Of a stretch of DNA of 50,341 nucleotides, positions 32,089 through 42,195 are shown piece by piece. The notes beneath the pieces were generated by a model. The model was not told the origin of the DNA. It ran no database searches and worked only from the letters and a program-made list of their open reading frames with translations. Each line of letters begins with the position of its first letter. Position 1 is the stretch's first letter. Source of the DNA: Desulfarculales bacterium UBA696 (GTDB lineage: Bacteria > Desulfobacterota > Syntrophobacteria > Syntrophobacterales > Syntrophobacteraceae); assembly GCA_002298995.1 (NCBI GenBank), contig DBMO01000016.1, positions 1 to 50,341 of the forward strand, given 5' to 3'. A program made the position numbers and the translations under genes.

Positions 32089-34089
32089 ATGACTGACGAA
32101 AACAAGACCAAGCAACAGCTCATATCGGAGCTGAAACAGTTGAGAGAGCGTGTTGCGGCCCAAGGCCAGGGCCAGATGCCCGCTTTTGTCGACAGAAGGT
32201 TCAGGGGGGTCCTGGACTCGCTTCCGGTTGTGATTGCATTTGTGGATTCAGGGCGGCGCTTGCTTTTCTGCAATAAAGCCTTCGAGGAAAAATTCGGCAC
32301 ACGCAAGGCGCCCCTTTCGGGAAAGCTCCTGGAGGAAGCCCTCGATCCCGGTGTCTACCTGAAGATTTCGCCCAGTATCGAAAAAGCCTTCCTTGGCGAA
32401 GGCGTCGCTTTCGAATTGAGTTCAGGTGACCTGAACAGGGGCAAAGGCACTAGGCGCATGCTCAGGCTCAGTTGCATTCCTCACCCCGATCCGACCGGCG
32501 GCTACGGATTCATAGCACTCGGGACGGATATAACCGAGCTGAAAAAAGCCGAGGAGGCGCTGCGCCAAAGCGAAGAGTGGTTCAGAAACCTCGCCGAGCA
32601 TATCCCGGGACTCTCCATCCAGGGATATCGGACAACCGGGGAGGTGGTCTACTGGAATAATGAAAGCATTGCGCTTTTTGGGTACAGCACCGATGAAGCC
32701 GTTGGAAAGAAACTGACCGATCTCATCGCCCCCCCGGATCTCGAACCGATGTTCGAGCGCATCTTGGAGGCCGGGAAAAAGGTAAAGAAATCCGGTGAAA
32801 TTGTTCCTTCGGGTGAATTGATCCTGTTGGACAGGCAGGGGCGCAACGTTCCAGTCCATGCGACGCACACCGCCGTTGTCATCGAAGGCAGGGAACCGCT
32901 TCTTTTCTGCATCAACTTCGATCTGTCCGACCGCAAAAGAATCGAAGAGGAACTGCTGAACGCCAAAAAGCTCGAAGCCATCGGCATCCTTGCCGGCGGT
33001 ATAGCACATGATTTCAACAATTTGCTTTTCGTTATCCTTGGCAACCTGAGTATGGCCCAAATGAAACTGAGCGGCGAGGACCCGGCATTCAGGCACTTTG
33101 CGGAAGCGGAGAAAGCATGCCTGCGTGCAAAGGACCTCACTCAAAAATTCATTACTTTCTCGTCTGGAGGCGGTCCCCTGAGAAACAAGGTTTCGATAGG
33201 TGAGATGGTGGAAAATGCTGTCAGCCTGGTCCTCAGCGGCTCCAACATCGGGAGCGAGCTAAATATCCCGCGTGGTCTATTGAAGGCGGATATCGATGAA
33301 GACCAGATGCGGCAGGTGCTGACGGGTATAATCGCTAACGCCAAGGAGGCCATGCCGAGGGGCGGCACGCTCTACGTCAACGCCGAGAACGTCGATATTC
33401 CGAATACCGGCGCTCTGCGGGAAGGCCAATACGTAAAGATAGTGATAAGGGACGAGGGAACCGGGATTCCGGAGGAAAACCTGGCGAAGATATTCGACCC
33501 CTATTTTTCGACCAAGTACCGCGGCAGCCAGAAGGGAATGGGGTTCGGACTTGCCATCGCCCATTCAGTGATAAAGAGGCACAACGGTAATATCAAAGTG
33601 GAATCCCGCCTCGACGAGGGAACTGTGATTACGATCATTATACCGGCATCCACGGCAACGGACGTCGCCCACCAGGTCAGCACGGGCTCAGGCCATCCGG
33701 GGAGAAAAAGAGTGCTCATCATGGACGATGAGGAAATGCTGGTTGACCTTTTGAAGACGATGATCGAACACCTGGGCTTCGAGGCCGGAGTCGCCATGAA
33801 CGGGGAACAGGCGGTCGAGATGTATGCTGACAGCCTGGAAAAGAACCGCAAGTGGGACGTTTTGATCCTGGACCTCACGGTAAAGGGCGGCATGGGCGGC
33901 AGGGACACGCTAAAAAAGCTCCAGTACCTCGACACCGAGGTGAAGGCAATCGTTTCGAGCGGCTATTCGAGCGACCCGATCATGTCGGACTATCAAAGCT
34001 ACGGTTTCAAGGACATCCTGAGCAAGCCCTATGCCCTGGATCAGTTGAAAAATGTCCTTAACAGGGTCCTGAGCGGCGAGAGCGTGTAG
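32089..34089 (+). CDS. hybrid PAS sensor kinase with C-terminal receiver
   Basis: A 666-residue soluble hybrid kinase with no membrane segment. It has two PAS domains (about 38-150 and 162-280) and a HisKA domain with H307 (GGIAHDFNNLL). The HATPase is at about 370-520 (DEGTGIPEENLAKIFDPYFS; GFGLAIAHSVI), and a receiver at about 541-660 has phospho-acceptor D595 (VLILDLTV) and K646 (LSKPYAL). The N-terminal basic coiled-coil segment (KTKQQLISELKQLRERV) may dimerise it. It follows the heme-kinase gene by 141 bases on the same strand. A separate DNA-binding regulator is not present, so output may be a phosphorelay or a distant regulator. Confidence 0.88.
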   Translation: MTDENKTKQQLISELKQLRERVAAQGQGQMPAFVDRRFRGVLDSLPVVIAFVDSGRRLLFCNKAFEEKFGTRKAPLSGKLLEEALDPGVYLKISPSIEKAFLGEGVAFELSSGDLNRGKGTRRMLRLSCIPHPDPTGGYGFIALGTDITELKKAEEALRQSEEWFRNLAEHIPGLSIQGYRTTGEVVYWNNESIALFGYSTDEAVGKKLTDLIAPPDLEPMFERILEAGKKVKKSGEIVPSGELILLDRQGRNVPVHATHTAVVIEGREPLLFCINFDLSDRKRIEEELLNAKKLEAIGILAGGIAHDFNNLLFVILGNLSMAQMKLSGEDPAFRHFAEAEKACLRAKDLTQKFITFSSGGGPLRNKVSIGEMVENAVSLVLSGSNIGSELNIPRGLLKADIDEDQMRQVLTGIIANAKEAMPRGGTLYVNAENVDIPNTGALREGQYVKIVIRDEGTGIPEENLAKIFDPYFSTKYRGSQKGMGFGLAIAHSVIKRHNGNIKVESRLDEGTVITIIIPASTATDVAHQVSTGSGHPGRKRVLIMDDEEMLVDLLKTMIEHLGFEAGVAMNGEQAVEMYADSLEKNRKWDVLILDLTVKGGMGGRDTLKKLQYLDTEVKAIVSSGYSSDPIMSDYQSYGFKDILSKPYALDQLKNVLNRVLSGESV

Positions 34090-34095
34090 AAGTGT

Positions 34096-34683
34096 CTAGT
34101 GCAGGAATGGAATCCTGAACAGAAGCAAGAAACCGTTGGCGGATAAAACGGCCCCCAGTACGGCGGCCGCGAGAGAGAATACAAAAACTCCCCGCGATGT
34201 TGCAAGGATTGACACCGAAGCCATAACAATCGCTATTTGCAGGAGCACTTCGGCATAATCGAAGTAAGGGTCCCTGCCCCTGTTGGTGTCACGATCCTGC
34301 TCGAGCTTCTTGGCTTCCTGCTCGATTTCCTTCTTCTCGATATTGAACCGATTTTCCTCCTCCCCAAGTGTTTGCGCGAGCGAGAGCAGTTTGCCGCGCG
34401 CATCATCCCCGTATTTTTCCGGAAGGACCGCTATATCAGTCTCGATGCGAATCCTTTCCACCCTGTAGAGATGCTCCCGGATAACCTTGGCCTGGTAGAA
34501 GGACCATTGATCCGAGGACTGCTGCTGGGCCAGAAGCATCTCCTTCATGGCATTATTGCCGCCAAGGGATGTTATAGCCAGCATGACAGCGTAGAAAGCG
34601 GTCACCAGGGCCACCTTTCTGGTGAAACCCTTTTCCTTGATCTCTTCGAGTTCCCCGGGGTTGGGAACTTCCACCTCCGCCAT
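34096..34683 (-). CDS. DUF4337 family membrane protein
   Basis: A 195-residue protein with two hydrophobic regions at the ends (about 24-42, AFYAVMLAITSLGGNNAM; and about 145-190, IAIVMASVSILATSRGVFVF). A charged helical coiled-coil middle has QQSSDQWSFYQAKVIREHLY, then EEENRFNIEKKEIEQEAKKL. This is the DUF4337 pattern, of unknown function. ATG at 34683 has GGGAG seven bases upstream; a frame open to 34746 adds unmatched residues. It is convergent with the hybrid kinase, six bases apart. Upstream 34684-35118 contains no convincing gene. Confidence 0.8.
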   Translation of the reverse strand: MAEVEVPNPGELEEIKEKGFTRKVALVTAFYAVMLAITSLGGNNAMKEMLLAQQQSSDQWSFYQAKVIREHLYRVERIRIETDIAVLPEKYGDDARGKLLSLAQTLGEEENRFNIEKKEIEQEAKKLEQDRDTNRGRDPYFDYAEVLLQIAIVMASVSILATSRGVFVFSLAAAVLGAVLSANGFLLLFRIPFLH

Positions 34684-35118
34684 ACAATCACTCCCTTCTG
34701 CCGGGTCTAATCGTGGTAATATAGTCTCGATCCGGCCGGGTAGCAATTCCGGGTTATAATTACCGAAATGTCCAAATCATCTTTCATAGCTTTCAAACCA
34801 ACGCTGTGGGTGCTGCCCGCGGGGGATTGGAAAACCCCGCCACTTAGCCGGTGTGCCTGCTTTTTGAACGGCCGCGCTCCGACTCTCCTAAAATGTTTGG
34901 GGAATGGGGCCTGATATGGTAGATCAGCTTCAGGGTATTTTGTTGAAGAGGCCGGAATCGCCAAAAGGGATGGCGGTGCAGGTGATAACTTCGCTGCCCC
35001 GATTAAGCTATTAATGGCCGAAAAGACGACCCCCGGTCTATAATGAGACCTTGCGATTTCATTTTAATATGATCTTGCGAAAGCCCGCGAGAGAGATCAA
35101 ATCGAGGAAGCGCCGAGA

Positions 35119-36549
35119 ATGCAATACGAACCCGTAATCGGATTGGAAATCCACGCACAGCTCCTGACCAGGAGCAAAATCTTTTGCGGCTGCTCAACTA
35201 CCTTCGGCGGAAGCCCGAACACGCACACCTGCCCGGTTTGCCTCGGAATGCCCGGGGTGCTTCCGGTGTTAAACCGCGAAGTGGTCGAATTCACCCTCAG
35301 GATGGCTCTTGCGACCCGCTGCACGGTGGCCCCGTACAGCCAGTTTGCCCGAAAAAATTACTTCTATCCCGACCTCCCAAAGGGGTATCAGATTTCCCAG
35401 TATGAACTGCCTCTTGCGCAAAACGGCTGGGTCGAGATCGATTGCGAAAACGGATCGAGGCGAATCCGCATTCACAGGATTCACATGGAGGAGGACGCGG
35501 GCAAGCTCATCCATGACGAGCACCAGCCGGTGAGCTACGTGGATTACAACCGCACGGGCGTCCCCCTGATCGAGATAGTTAGCGAGCCGGACCTCACCTC
35601 TCCCGAAGAAGCAGCGGCATACCTGAAAAGCCTTCGCGAGGTAGTTCGCTACCTCGAGATCTGCGACGGGAACATGGAAGAAGGGAGCATGCGCTGCGAC
35701 GCCAATATCTCTCTCAGGCCCGCCGGGACCACGGGACTCGGCACCAAGACCGAACTAAAGAACATGAATTCTTTTAGAAACGTGCAGAAGGCGCTCGAAT
35801 TCGAAATCCGCAGGCAAAATGCGCTTCTGGAGCGCGGTGAGAAGGTTATCCAGGAAACGCGGCTCTGGGATTCCAACCGCAACGTGACGGTGAGCATGCG
35901 GGGAAAGGAAGAGGCGCACGACTACCGCTATTTTCCCGACCCCGACCTGGTGCCGATCGTGGTGGGTGAGGACTGGATCGAGGAGGTTCGAAAGGCCCTG
36001 CCCGAGCTTCCCGACGCAATGCGCGAACGGTTTTCCGCCCAGTACGGCATTTCCGCCTACGACGCCCGGGTACTCACCTCGTCAAAGGCACTCGCCGGCT
36101 ATTTTGAACGGGTTGTAAGCGAATTTCCACAGCCCAAAACCGTCGGCAACTGGATCATGTCGGACCTTTTGCGGGAGCTGAACCGCGATAGCCGCGAGAT
36201 CGAGGACTGTCCGGTGACGCCCGAAAACCTGGCCGAACTTTTGAAACTGCTCGATTCGGGGGTTGTGAGCGGCAAGCTCGCCAAGGCCGTTTTCGAGGAG
36301 ATGTACGCCGGCGGGAAGTCCGCCCGGCAGATAGTCGATGAAAAAGGCCTGGTGCAGGTACGCGATGAGTCGGAGATCGAGTCGGCAATCGATAAGGTCC
36401 TGGCCGATAATCCGGCCGAGGTCGAACAGTTCCGGGCCGGAAAAGAAAAACTTTTCGGCTTCTTTGTCGGCCAGGTAATGCGGGCTACCAAAGGCAAGGC
36501 GAATCCTCAGCTCGTAAATGAAATCCTGAGAAAAAAACTGGCCGGATAA
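35119..36549 (+). CDS. gatB: Asp-tRNA(Asn)/Glu-tRNA(Gln) amidotransferase subunit B
   Basis: A 476-residue GatB, full length. Signatures include YEPVIGLEIHAQL at the N-terminus, the Cys-rich zinc site (KIFCGCSTTFGGSPNTHTCP and VCLG), the conserved PDLPKGYQISQYELPL, and EEGSMRCDANISL. The C-terminal tail domain contacts tRNA. With GatA and GatC, which are not in the window, it transamidates Glu-tRNA(Gln) or Asp-tRNA(Asn). GAGG lies 11 bases before the ATG, a long spacing. It is separated from gatA, unlike the usual gatCAB operon. Confidence 0.95.
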   Translation: MQYEPVIGLEIHAQLLTRSKIFCGCSTTFGGSPNTHTCPVCLGMPGVLPVLNREVVEFTLRMALATRCTVAPYSQFARKNYFYPDLPKGYQISQYELPLAQNGWVEIDCENGSRRIRIHRIHMEEDAGKLIHDEHQPVSYVDYNRTGVPLIEIVSEPDLTSPEEAAAYLKSLREVVRYLEICDGNMEEGSMRCDANISLRPAGTTGLGTKTELKNMNSFRNVQKALEFEIRRQNALLERGEKVIQETRLWDSNRNVTVSMRGKEEAHDYRYFPDPDLVPIVVGEDWIEEVRKALPELPDAMRERFSAQYGISAYDARVLTSSKALAGYFERVVSEFPQPKTVGNWIMSDLLRELNRDSREIEDCPVTPENLAELLKLLDSGVVSGKLAKAVFEEMYAGGKSARQIVDEKGLVQVRDESEIESAIDKVLADNPAEVEQFRAGKEKLFGFFVGQVMRATKGKANPQLVNEILRKKLAG

Positions 36550-36643
36550 ATTCTGCAATCCGGTATAATCAGGGATCAAATCAGAAGTCTTCCGGTCTCA
36601 AAACCGGGCAAGAGCAAACCCGATTTCCATCAGGAGCAGTCGC

Positions 36644-37693
36644 ATGACCCAGAAGTGGATGCCGCCGATCTATTGGGAAGGCGAGGCCGTTGCGATACTC
36701 GACCAGAGAATCCTGCCGCAGCGTGAAAAGGTTATTTGCTGCACCACGCCCGAGCAGGTGATAAAGGCGATAAAGACGATGGCGGTACGAGGCGCGCCTG
36801 CGATCGGGGTAGCTGGGGCGCTTGCCCTTGCCCTCGGGGCCCGCTCGATGCGAATGGGCGATGCGAGGGAATTTACGCGCAAGTTTTCACTGCTTTGCAA
36901 CAAAGTGAAAGAAGCCCGGCCCACCGGTGCAAACCTGGCATGGGCCGTCGAAAGAATATACTCGGTTGTTGTGGAAAACCCGAGGGCTTCAGTCAAGGAA
37001 CTCCAAAATCTGATCAAGGTCCAGGCCGACGCCATTTTGACCGAGGACGTCGCCGTATGCCGCGAGATCGGCAGGTGGGGGAGCGAAGTCGTCCCGAAAG
37101 GGGCGCGGATTCTTACCTACTGCAACGCCGGAGCGCTTGCCACCGCCGACTACGGCACCGCGGTCGGGGTGATCCGCTCGGCCTATGAGAAAGACCCGAC
37201 GGTCCAGGTCTATTCCTGTGAAACTAGGCCATTTCTCCAGGGCGCGCGCCTTACTTCATTCGAGCTGATGCGGGCGGGAATTCCGGTGACCCTGATTTGC
37301 GACAATGCCGTCGGAAGCCTCATGAGCCAGGGCAAAATCGACATGGCCGTCGTCGGAGCGGACCGGATCGCCGCAAACGGCGACACCGCAAACAAAATCG
37401 GCACCTACATGGTAGCAGTCCTTGCGCGAACCCATGACATCCCGTTCTACATCGCCGCCCCCCGCTCGACCATCGACCCGACCCTTCCCGACGGGAGCGG
37501 AATCCCCATCGAGCAGCGCGACCCGGCCGAAGTCACCCACCTTTGCGGCCGCCGGATCGCACCCGACGGAGTCATCGCCATAAACCCCGCATTCGACGTT
37601 ACTCCAAACAAGTACATCACCGGAATAATCACCGAGGTCGGGGTGCTGAGAAAACCGTTCGGAAAGGCGATAAGGAAGGCGCTGGAGGAGTAG
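36644..37693 (+). CDS. mtnA: S-methyl-5-thioribose-1-phosphate isomerase
   Basis: A 349-residue enzyme of the methionine salvage pathway, converting methylthioribose-1-phosphate to methylthioribulose-1-phosphate. Catalytic residues C160 (TYCNAGALAT) and D240 (GADRIAANGD) fall exactly at the family positions. MAVRGAPAIG and NPAFDVTP are other family blocks. AGGAG is seven bases before the ATG. No mtnB, mtnC or mtnN gene is adjacent, so salvage may run through an alternative or truncated route, as in many anaerobes. It follows gatB by 94 bases. Confidence 0.95.
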   Translation: MTQKWMPPIYWEGEAVAILDQRILPQREKVICCTTPEQVIKAIKTMAVRGAPAIGVAGALALALGARSMRMGDAREFTRKFSLLCNKVKEARPTGANLAWAVERIYSVVVENPRASVKELQNLIKVQADAILTEDVAVCREIGRWGSEVVPKGARILTYCNAGALATADYGTAVGVIRSAYEKDPTVQVYSCETRPFLQGARLTSFELMRAGIPVTLICDNAVGSLMSQGKIDMAVVGADRIAANGDTANKIGTYMVAVLARTHDIPFYIAAPRSTIDPTLPDGSGIPIEQRDPAEVTHLCGRRIAPDGVIAINPAFDVTPNKYITGIITEVGVLRKPFGKAIRKALEE

Positions 37694-37707
37694 CCGGGCT
37701 TGAACAT

Positions 37708-37785
37708 TTAGGACTTATCCGTAAATAAGATTGCATCGCCAACAGGATGTTATCTGCATGTGCTTAATTACGGACAAGTCCTTAA
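37708..37785. repeat. inverted repeat after mtnA
   Basis: TTAGGACTTATCCGTAAATAAG at its core (37708-37729) is near the reverse complement of CTTAATTACGGACAAGTCCT plus TAA (37763-37785). The GGATAAGTCC core recalls the AAGGATAAGCCCTTAG tail of family 1. It may act as a terminator structure after mtnA. The following interval 37786-38282 has no gene. Confidence 0.5.
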
Positions 37786-37951
37786 TTGCCTTAAAGTTAA
37801 AAGTGGCTAGATGTATAAGCGTTCAGGGGCTCACAGACGAGCAGTTGAGGCCTAGGAAATCTCATCCGGCTTTTCCGAAATAAGACGCTGAAATGTCCTA
37901 GAAAGAAAGCCGACACTACCTCACCCCGCAATTTCCCCACTCTTAAACTTT

Positions 37952-37960
37952 TGATATAAT
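37952..37960 (+). promoter_or_regulatory. candidate extended -10 promoter for the asd-rsmD-coaD run
   Basis: TGATATAAT contains an extended -10 (TGnTATAAT) at 37952-37960. No convincing -35 is present. If used, the asd mRNA would have a leader of about 310 bases, which contains no recognised riboswitch by eye. Confidence 0.3.
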
Positions 37961-38282
37961 TCGAGTTCTGTTGATAAGGTTCCGGCACTTGAGGAACCGT
38001 TGAAAAGCCATTTACATCGTTTTTACATAAAGTTTCCTCTTCTTAGGCAGGGCGGCGCTCGAATCGATCGTTTTGCTCCGGGCTGCCGCGACGATGAGCG
38101 AAAATCGATTCCACCTGTCGAAAACATCCGCTGGATGGCTCCGGAGGCGATTTTTTGGGTAAAGGCGCTTTACATCCGCGCCAATTCATGAGATATCGCT
38201 TTCGTTTGCGGAAGACGTAAGTAGAGGATGGGCTTCAGGAAATCAAGAACCGGTTTAAGAGCAATAAGGGGTATAGGCGGTA

Positions 38283-39302
<1,020 letters not shown>

Positions 39303-39309
39303 GGGCCGC

Positions 39310-39858
39310 ATGCGGATCATTGCGGGCGAATTTCGCGGCCGGAGGCTGCACGCTCCAAAAAGCGACAGGATACGCCCGACAGGCGACCGGGTAAGAGAGG
39401 CCGTCTTCAGCATAATTGCTTCCGCTATTCCCGATGCGCGGGTTCTGGACCTTTTTGCCGGAACAGGGGCCATGGGTCTGGAGGCGCTCAGCCGCGGCGC
39501 GGCGCAATGCGTATTCGTCGATCAGGGTGTGGAGGCGGCGCGCCTCATTCGGGAAAACATCGAGCTTTGCGGGGCTTCCGACTACTCGTTTTTGGTCCAG
39601 GACGCCGTGCCGTCGGCACTTCGGCGGCTGGCCGAAAAGGGCGAGTTCTTTGACCTGATCTTCATGGACCCCCCTTATGGGAAGGGCCTGGTCGAAAAGA
39701 CCCTGGAAATCGTCGGGGCGGTTTCCACCGCGGAAACGCTGGTGCTGGCCGAACACCACATCAGGGATGATTCTCCGGACCTGGTCAAGGATTGGAAAAA
39801 AGATAGCGAGCGCCGCTACGGCGATACAATGATATCGATCTACTCGATCTTAAAATGA
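39310..39858 (+). CDS. rsmD: 16S rRNA (guanine966-N2)-methyltransferase RsmD
   Basis: A 182-residue Class I methyltransferase. It has the RIIAGEFRGRRL start and RPTGDRVREAVFSI. The SAM-binding motif is VLDLFAGTGAMGLEALSRGA and the catalytic DPPYGKG motif, all diagnostic for RsmD, which methylates G966 of 16S rRNA. The ATG at 39310 is preceded by AAGGG overlapping the end of asd; a frame open to 39106 inside asd lacks support. It sits between asd and coaD, and rsmD-coaD adjacency is common in bacteria. Confidence 0.94.
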   Translation: MRIIAGEFRGRRLHAPKSDRIRPTGDRVREAVFSIIASAIPDARVLDLFAGTGAMGLEALSRGAAQCVFVDQGVEAARLIRENIELCGASDYSFLVQDAVPSALRRLAEKGEFFDLIFMDPPYGKGLVEKTLEIVGAVSTAETLVLAEHHIRDDSPDLVKDWKKDSERRYGDTMISIYSILK

Positions 39859-39890
39859 ATCGCGCCCGCACTGCGCGACAGGAGGTATAA

Positions 39891-40400
39891 TTGTCCAGCA
39901 TCGCTGTTTATCCGGGTTCTTTCGACCCAATTACCAACGGACATCTCGATCTGCTCGAACGCGGTCTGAAAATTTTCGACAATATTATAATCGCAATCGC
40001 GGCAAACCCAGGCAAAACACCCCTGTTCACCCTGGAAGAGCGCTGCGACATGATTCGCACGGCGCTTGCCTCCCATCCGGCGGGACATCGGGTAAAAGTT
40101 GACCTCTTCCACGGACTGCTGGTCGATTACGTAAAGACGGTTCCGGCACGCGCAATCCTTCGAGGACTTCGCGCCATCAGCGATTTCGAATACGAATTCC
40201 AGATGGCCCTCATGAACCGGAAGCTGGAGCCCGAAGTAGAGACGCTATTTATTATGACCGGAATGCGCTGGATTTTCATCAGCTCGCGAATAATCAAGGA
40301 AGTGGTAATGTCCGGCGGGTGCGTTAACGGTTTGGTTCCCGAAATAGTCGAGAAAAAGCTCCAGGAAAAACTGAAGGGTCACAATAACACGCTTTATTGA
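39891..40400 (+). CDS. coaD: phosphopantetheine adenylyltransferase
   Basis: A 169-residue CoA-pathway enzyme. The nucleotidyltransferase motif is GSFDPITNGH at 9-18. Substrate-binding RAILRGLRAISDFEYE and the C-terminal ISSRIIKEV block follow, where most homologues have SSSxVKE. The start is TTG at 39891 with GGAGG five bases upstream; no ATG fits the family N-terminus. It follows rsmD by 32 bases. A perfect hairpin at 40431-40463 probably ends the transcript. Confidence 0.94.
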   Translation: MSSIAVYPGSFDPITNGHLDLLERGLKIFDNIIIAIAANPGKTPLFTLEERCDMIRTALASHPAGHRVKVDLFHGLLVDYVKTVPARAILRGLRAISDFEYEFQMALMNRKLEPEVETLFIMTGMRWIFISSRIIKEVVMSGGCVNGLVPEIVEKKLQEKLKGHNNTLY

Positions 40401-40430
40401 TCCTTCCGGGGCGCTTATGTCTCTCAACTT

Positions 40431-40463
40431 ATGCAGGTTGGGGTTTCTCGGCCCAACCTGCAT
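40431..40463 (+). terminator. hairpin after coaD (terminator or family-2 repeat)
   Basis: ATGCAGGTTGGG (40431-40442) and CCCAACCTGCAT (40452-40463) form a perfect 12-base-pair stem with a nine-base loop. There is no U-run, so termination may need Rho, or it may be a repeat. The arms resemble family 2 (GGTTGGGT...ACCCAACC). Confidence 0.6.
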
Positions 40464-40493
40464 CTGAAATTGATCCAGCCAAAAAGCGGACGC

Positions 40494-40808
40494 CTACTCT
40501 TTCTTCCAGCCCTTCGCCCGCATGCAGCTGTCAAATGCCCTGATTTCGCTCATATCCCATTTGTCCGCGGTGGTTCCGCCGGGCCCCACGAGTGTCTGGG
40601 AACGGTTCATTGAAATGTTCCGCTTGCAATCGGCCTGATCGGCCTGGAACTGATCCTGGCTTTTGCCCGAAGTCGATACCCAATTGGAGCCGAATTCAAT
40701 CGGCGGCGGCTCCAGCCCGATCGAGTTGCATCCTGCAACCAGGATAGAAAAGAACAGCAGACTAACCAACCTCGACAGCGCCCCTTTTAGTTTCCCATCA
40801 GATCTCAT
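40494..40808 (-). CDS. small predicted lipoprotein
   Basis: A 104-residue exported protein with signal segment RLVSLLFFSILVAGC and lipobox LVAGC. The mature part is about 80 residues and contains a conserved-looking tail with two cysteines (QADCKRNISMNRSQ; FDSCMRAKGWKKE), perhaps a disulfide. ATG at 40808 has AGGA eight bases upstream. I do not recognise a family; the C...W-KKE end is shared by small envelope lipoproteins. It is divergent from nadA. The gap 40809-41113 shows no other gene; it contains a GGAATT/GGGATT-like degenerate tract. Confidence 0.7.
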   Translation of the reverse strand: MRSDGKLKGALSRLVSLLFFSILVAGCNSIGLEPPPIEFGSNWVSTSGKSQDQFQADQADCKRNISMNRSQTLVGPGGTTADKWDMSEIRAFDSCMRAKGWKKE

Positions 40809-41113
40809 CAATTAAATCCTTTGACCCCAAGAAACTGAAACTTATTAATTCCTCATCCCCCAATCCCTAACTTCCAACTACCTTCCTCGAGTTTGCTATC
40901 TTAGGCCATTTATCTGTATGGGCAAGAATAAATTATCGGGATGGGGCTGGATAGACAGTGCGCCGGCTAAACTTTCCATTTGCACGCAATGCGGCGGGCG
41001 GGTTATGCTTAAATGTTACAAACAGCCGCGGGTTACTATTGCGGCATATTTCCCAGCGGGGGAGCGGCGCCATTGCGGATGTCGCTCATTTCTTATCGCA
41101 TGAAGGTGAAGAT

Positions 41114-42163
41114 ATGAAGGCAGGCTTCGACCATACTGAGGTGATCGAAAATATAAGGGCCAGGAAAGATGCGCTCGGCAAAGAGCTGATAATCCTTACC
41201 CATCATTACCAGAGAAAAGAGATTGTCGATCTTGGTGATTTCGTCGGCGATTCTTTCGAGCTTTCCAGAAAAGCGGCATCTGATAGCGCCTGCCGCCATA
41301 TCGTATTCTGCGGGGTCCACTTCATGGCCGAGAGCGCGGCCATTTTAGCCAAGCCACGCCAAATTGTACAAATCCCGAACGAACACGCCGGGTGCTGGAT
41401 GGCCAGCATGGCGGATTCGGTGATAGTCGAATCAGCCTGGAACCAGATATCTGATGTAATGGGGAAAGAGCGGCTTGTGCCGGTCGTGTACATGAATTCG
41501 GATGCCGACCTGAAGGCATTTTGCGGGACCCATGGAGGGACTGTTTGCACTTCGTCAAATGCCCAAAAAGCCGTACGGTGGGCATTCGAGGTGGGCGATA
41601 AGATTCTCTTTTTCCCCGACCAGCACCTCGGACGAAATGTCGGCCACGACCTTGGGCTGAAAGCCGATGAAATGATCGTCTGGTCGCCCGATAAGCCCCT
41701 TGGCGGAAACACCCCCGAAGCGGTTCGCGCCGCGAAGATGATCCTTTGGGACGGCTATTGCCTGGTGCATACCCGGTTCTCGGTCGAGCAGATAGAAAAA
41801 ATGCGCTCGGAATTTCCCGGCGCCCGCATAATCGTCCACCCCGAGTGCACGCGCGAGGTGGTTGCCGCCTCGGACGCATGCGGATCGACGAGCTACATAG
41901 TAAAATATGTCCAGGAAGCCCCCGCCGGTTCAACGATAGTCATAGGCACCGAAATCAACCTGATCAATCGCCTGTCGCTCCAGTACCCTGAAAAGAAGAT
42001 AATGGACCTGAACAACTCGCTCTGCCCCAACATGTTCAAGATAAATCTGGGCAACCTGCTGTGGATTCTCGAAAATCTCGGCGATGTAAACGTCGTGACA
42101 GTTCCGGACGACATTAAGGCGGATGCGAAGCTGGCCCTGGACAGGATGCTCTCGTTGGCGTGA
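41114..42163 (+). CDS. nadA: quinolinate synthase
   Basis: A 349-residue [4Fe-4S] enzyme making quinolinate from iminoaspartate and DHAP for NAD synthesis. Three cluster cysteines lie in NEHAGCWMA (C94), VHPECTREV and NNSLCPNMFK. Other family blocks include TSSNAQKAV, FFPDQHLGRN and EINLINRL. ATG at 41114 has AAGGTGAAGA upstream; a frame open to 40958 lacks family residues. maf follows 32 bases later, so the two may be cotranscribed. nadB and nadC are not in the window. Confidence 0.95.
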   Translation: MKAGFDHTEVIENIRARKDALGKELIILTHHYQRKEIVDLGDFVGDSFELSRKAASDSACRHIVFCGVHFMAESAAILAKPRQIVQIPNEHAGCWMASMADSVIVESAWNQISDVMGKERLVPVVYMNSDADLKAFCGTHGGTVCTSSNAQKAVRWAFEVGDKILFFPDQHLGRNVGHDLGLKADEMIVWSPDKPLGGNTPEAVRAAKMILWDGYCLVHTRFSVEQIEKMRSEFPGARIIVHPECTREVVAASDACGSTSYIVKYVQEAPAGSTIVIGTEINLINRLSLQYPEKKIMDLNNSLCPNMFKINLGNLLWILENLGDVNVVTVPDDIKADAKLALDRMLSLA

Positions 42164-42195
42164 TTTCGGGGCGGCTACTACTCAAGCGTTGATCT

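Noticed and set aside
34747..35118. Small minus-strand protein upstream of gatB
   Set aside because: The frame has no ribosome site, no recognisable pattern and reads through low-information intergenic sequence.
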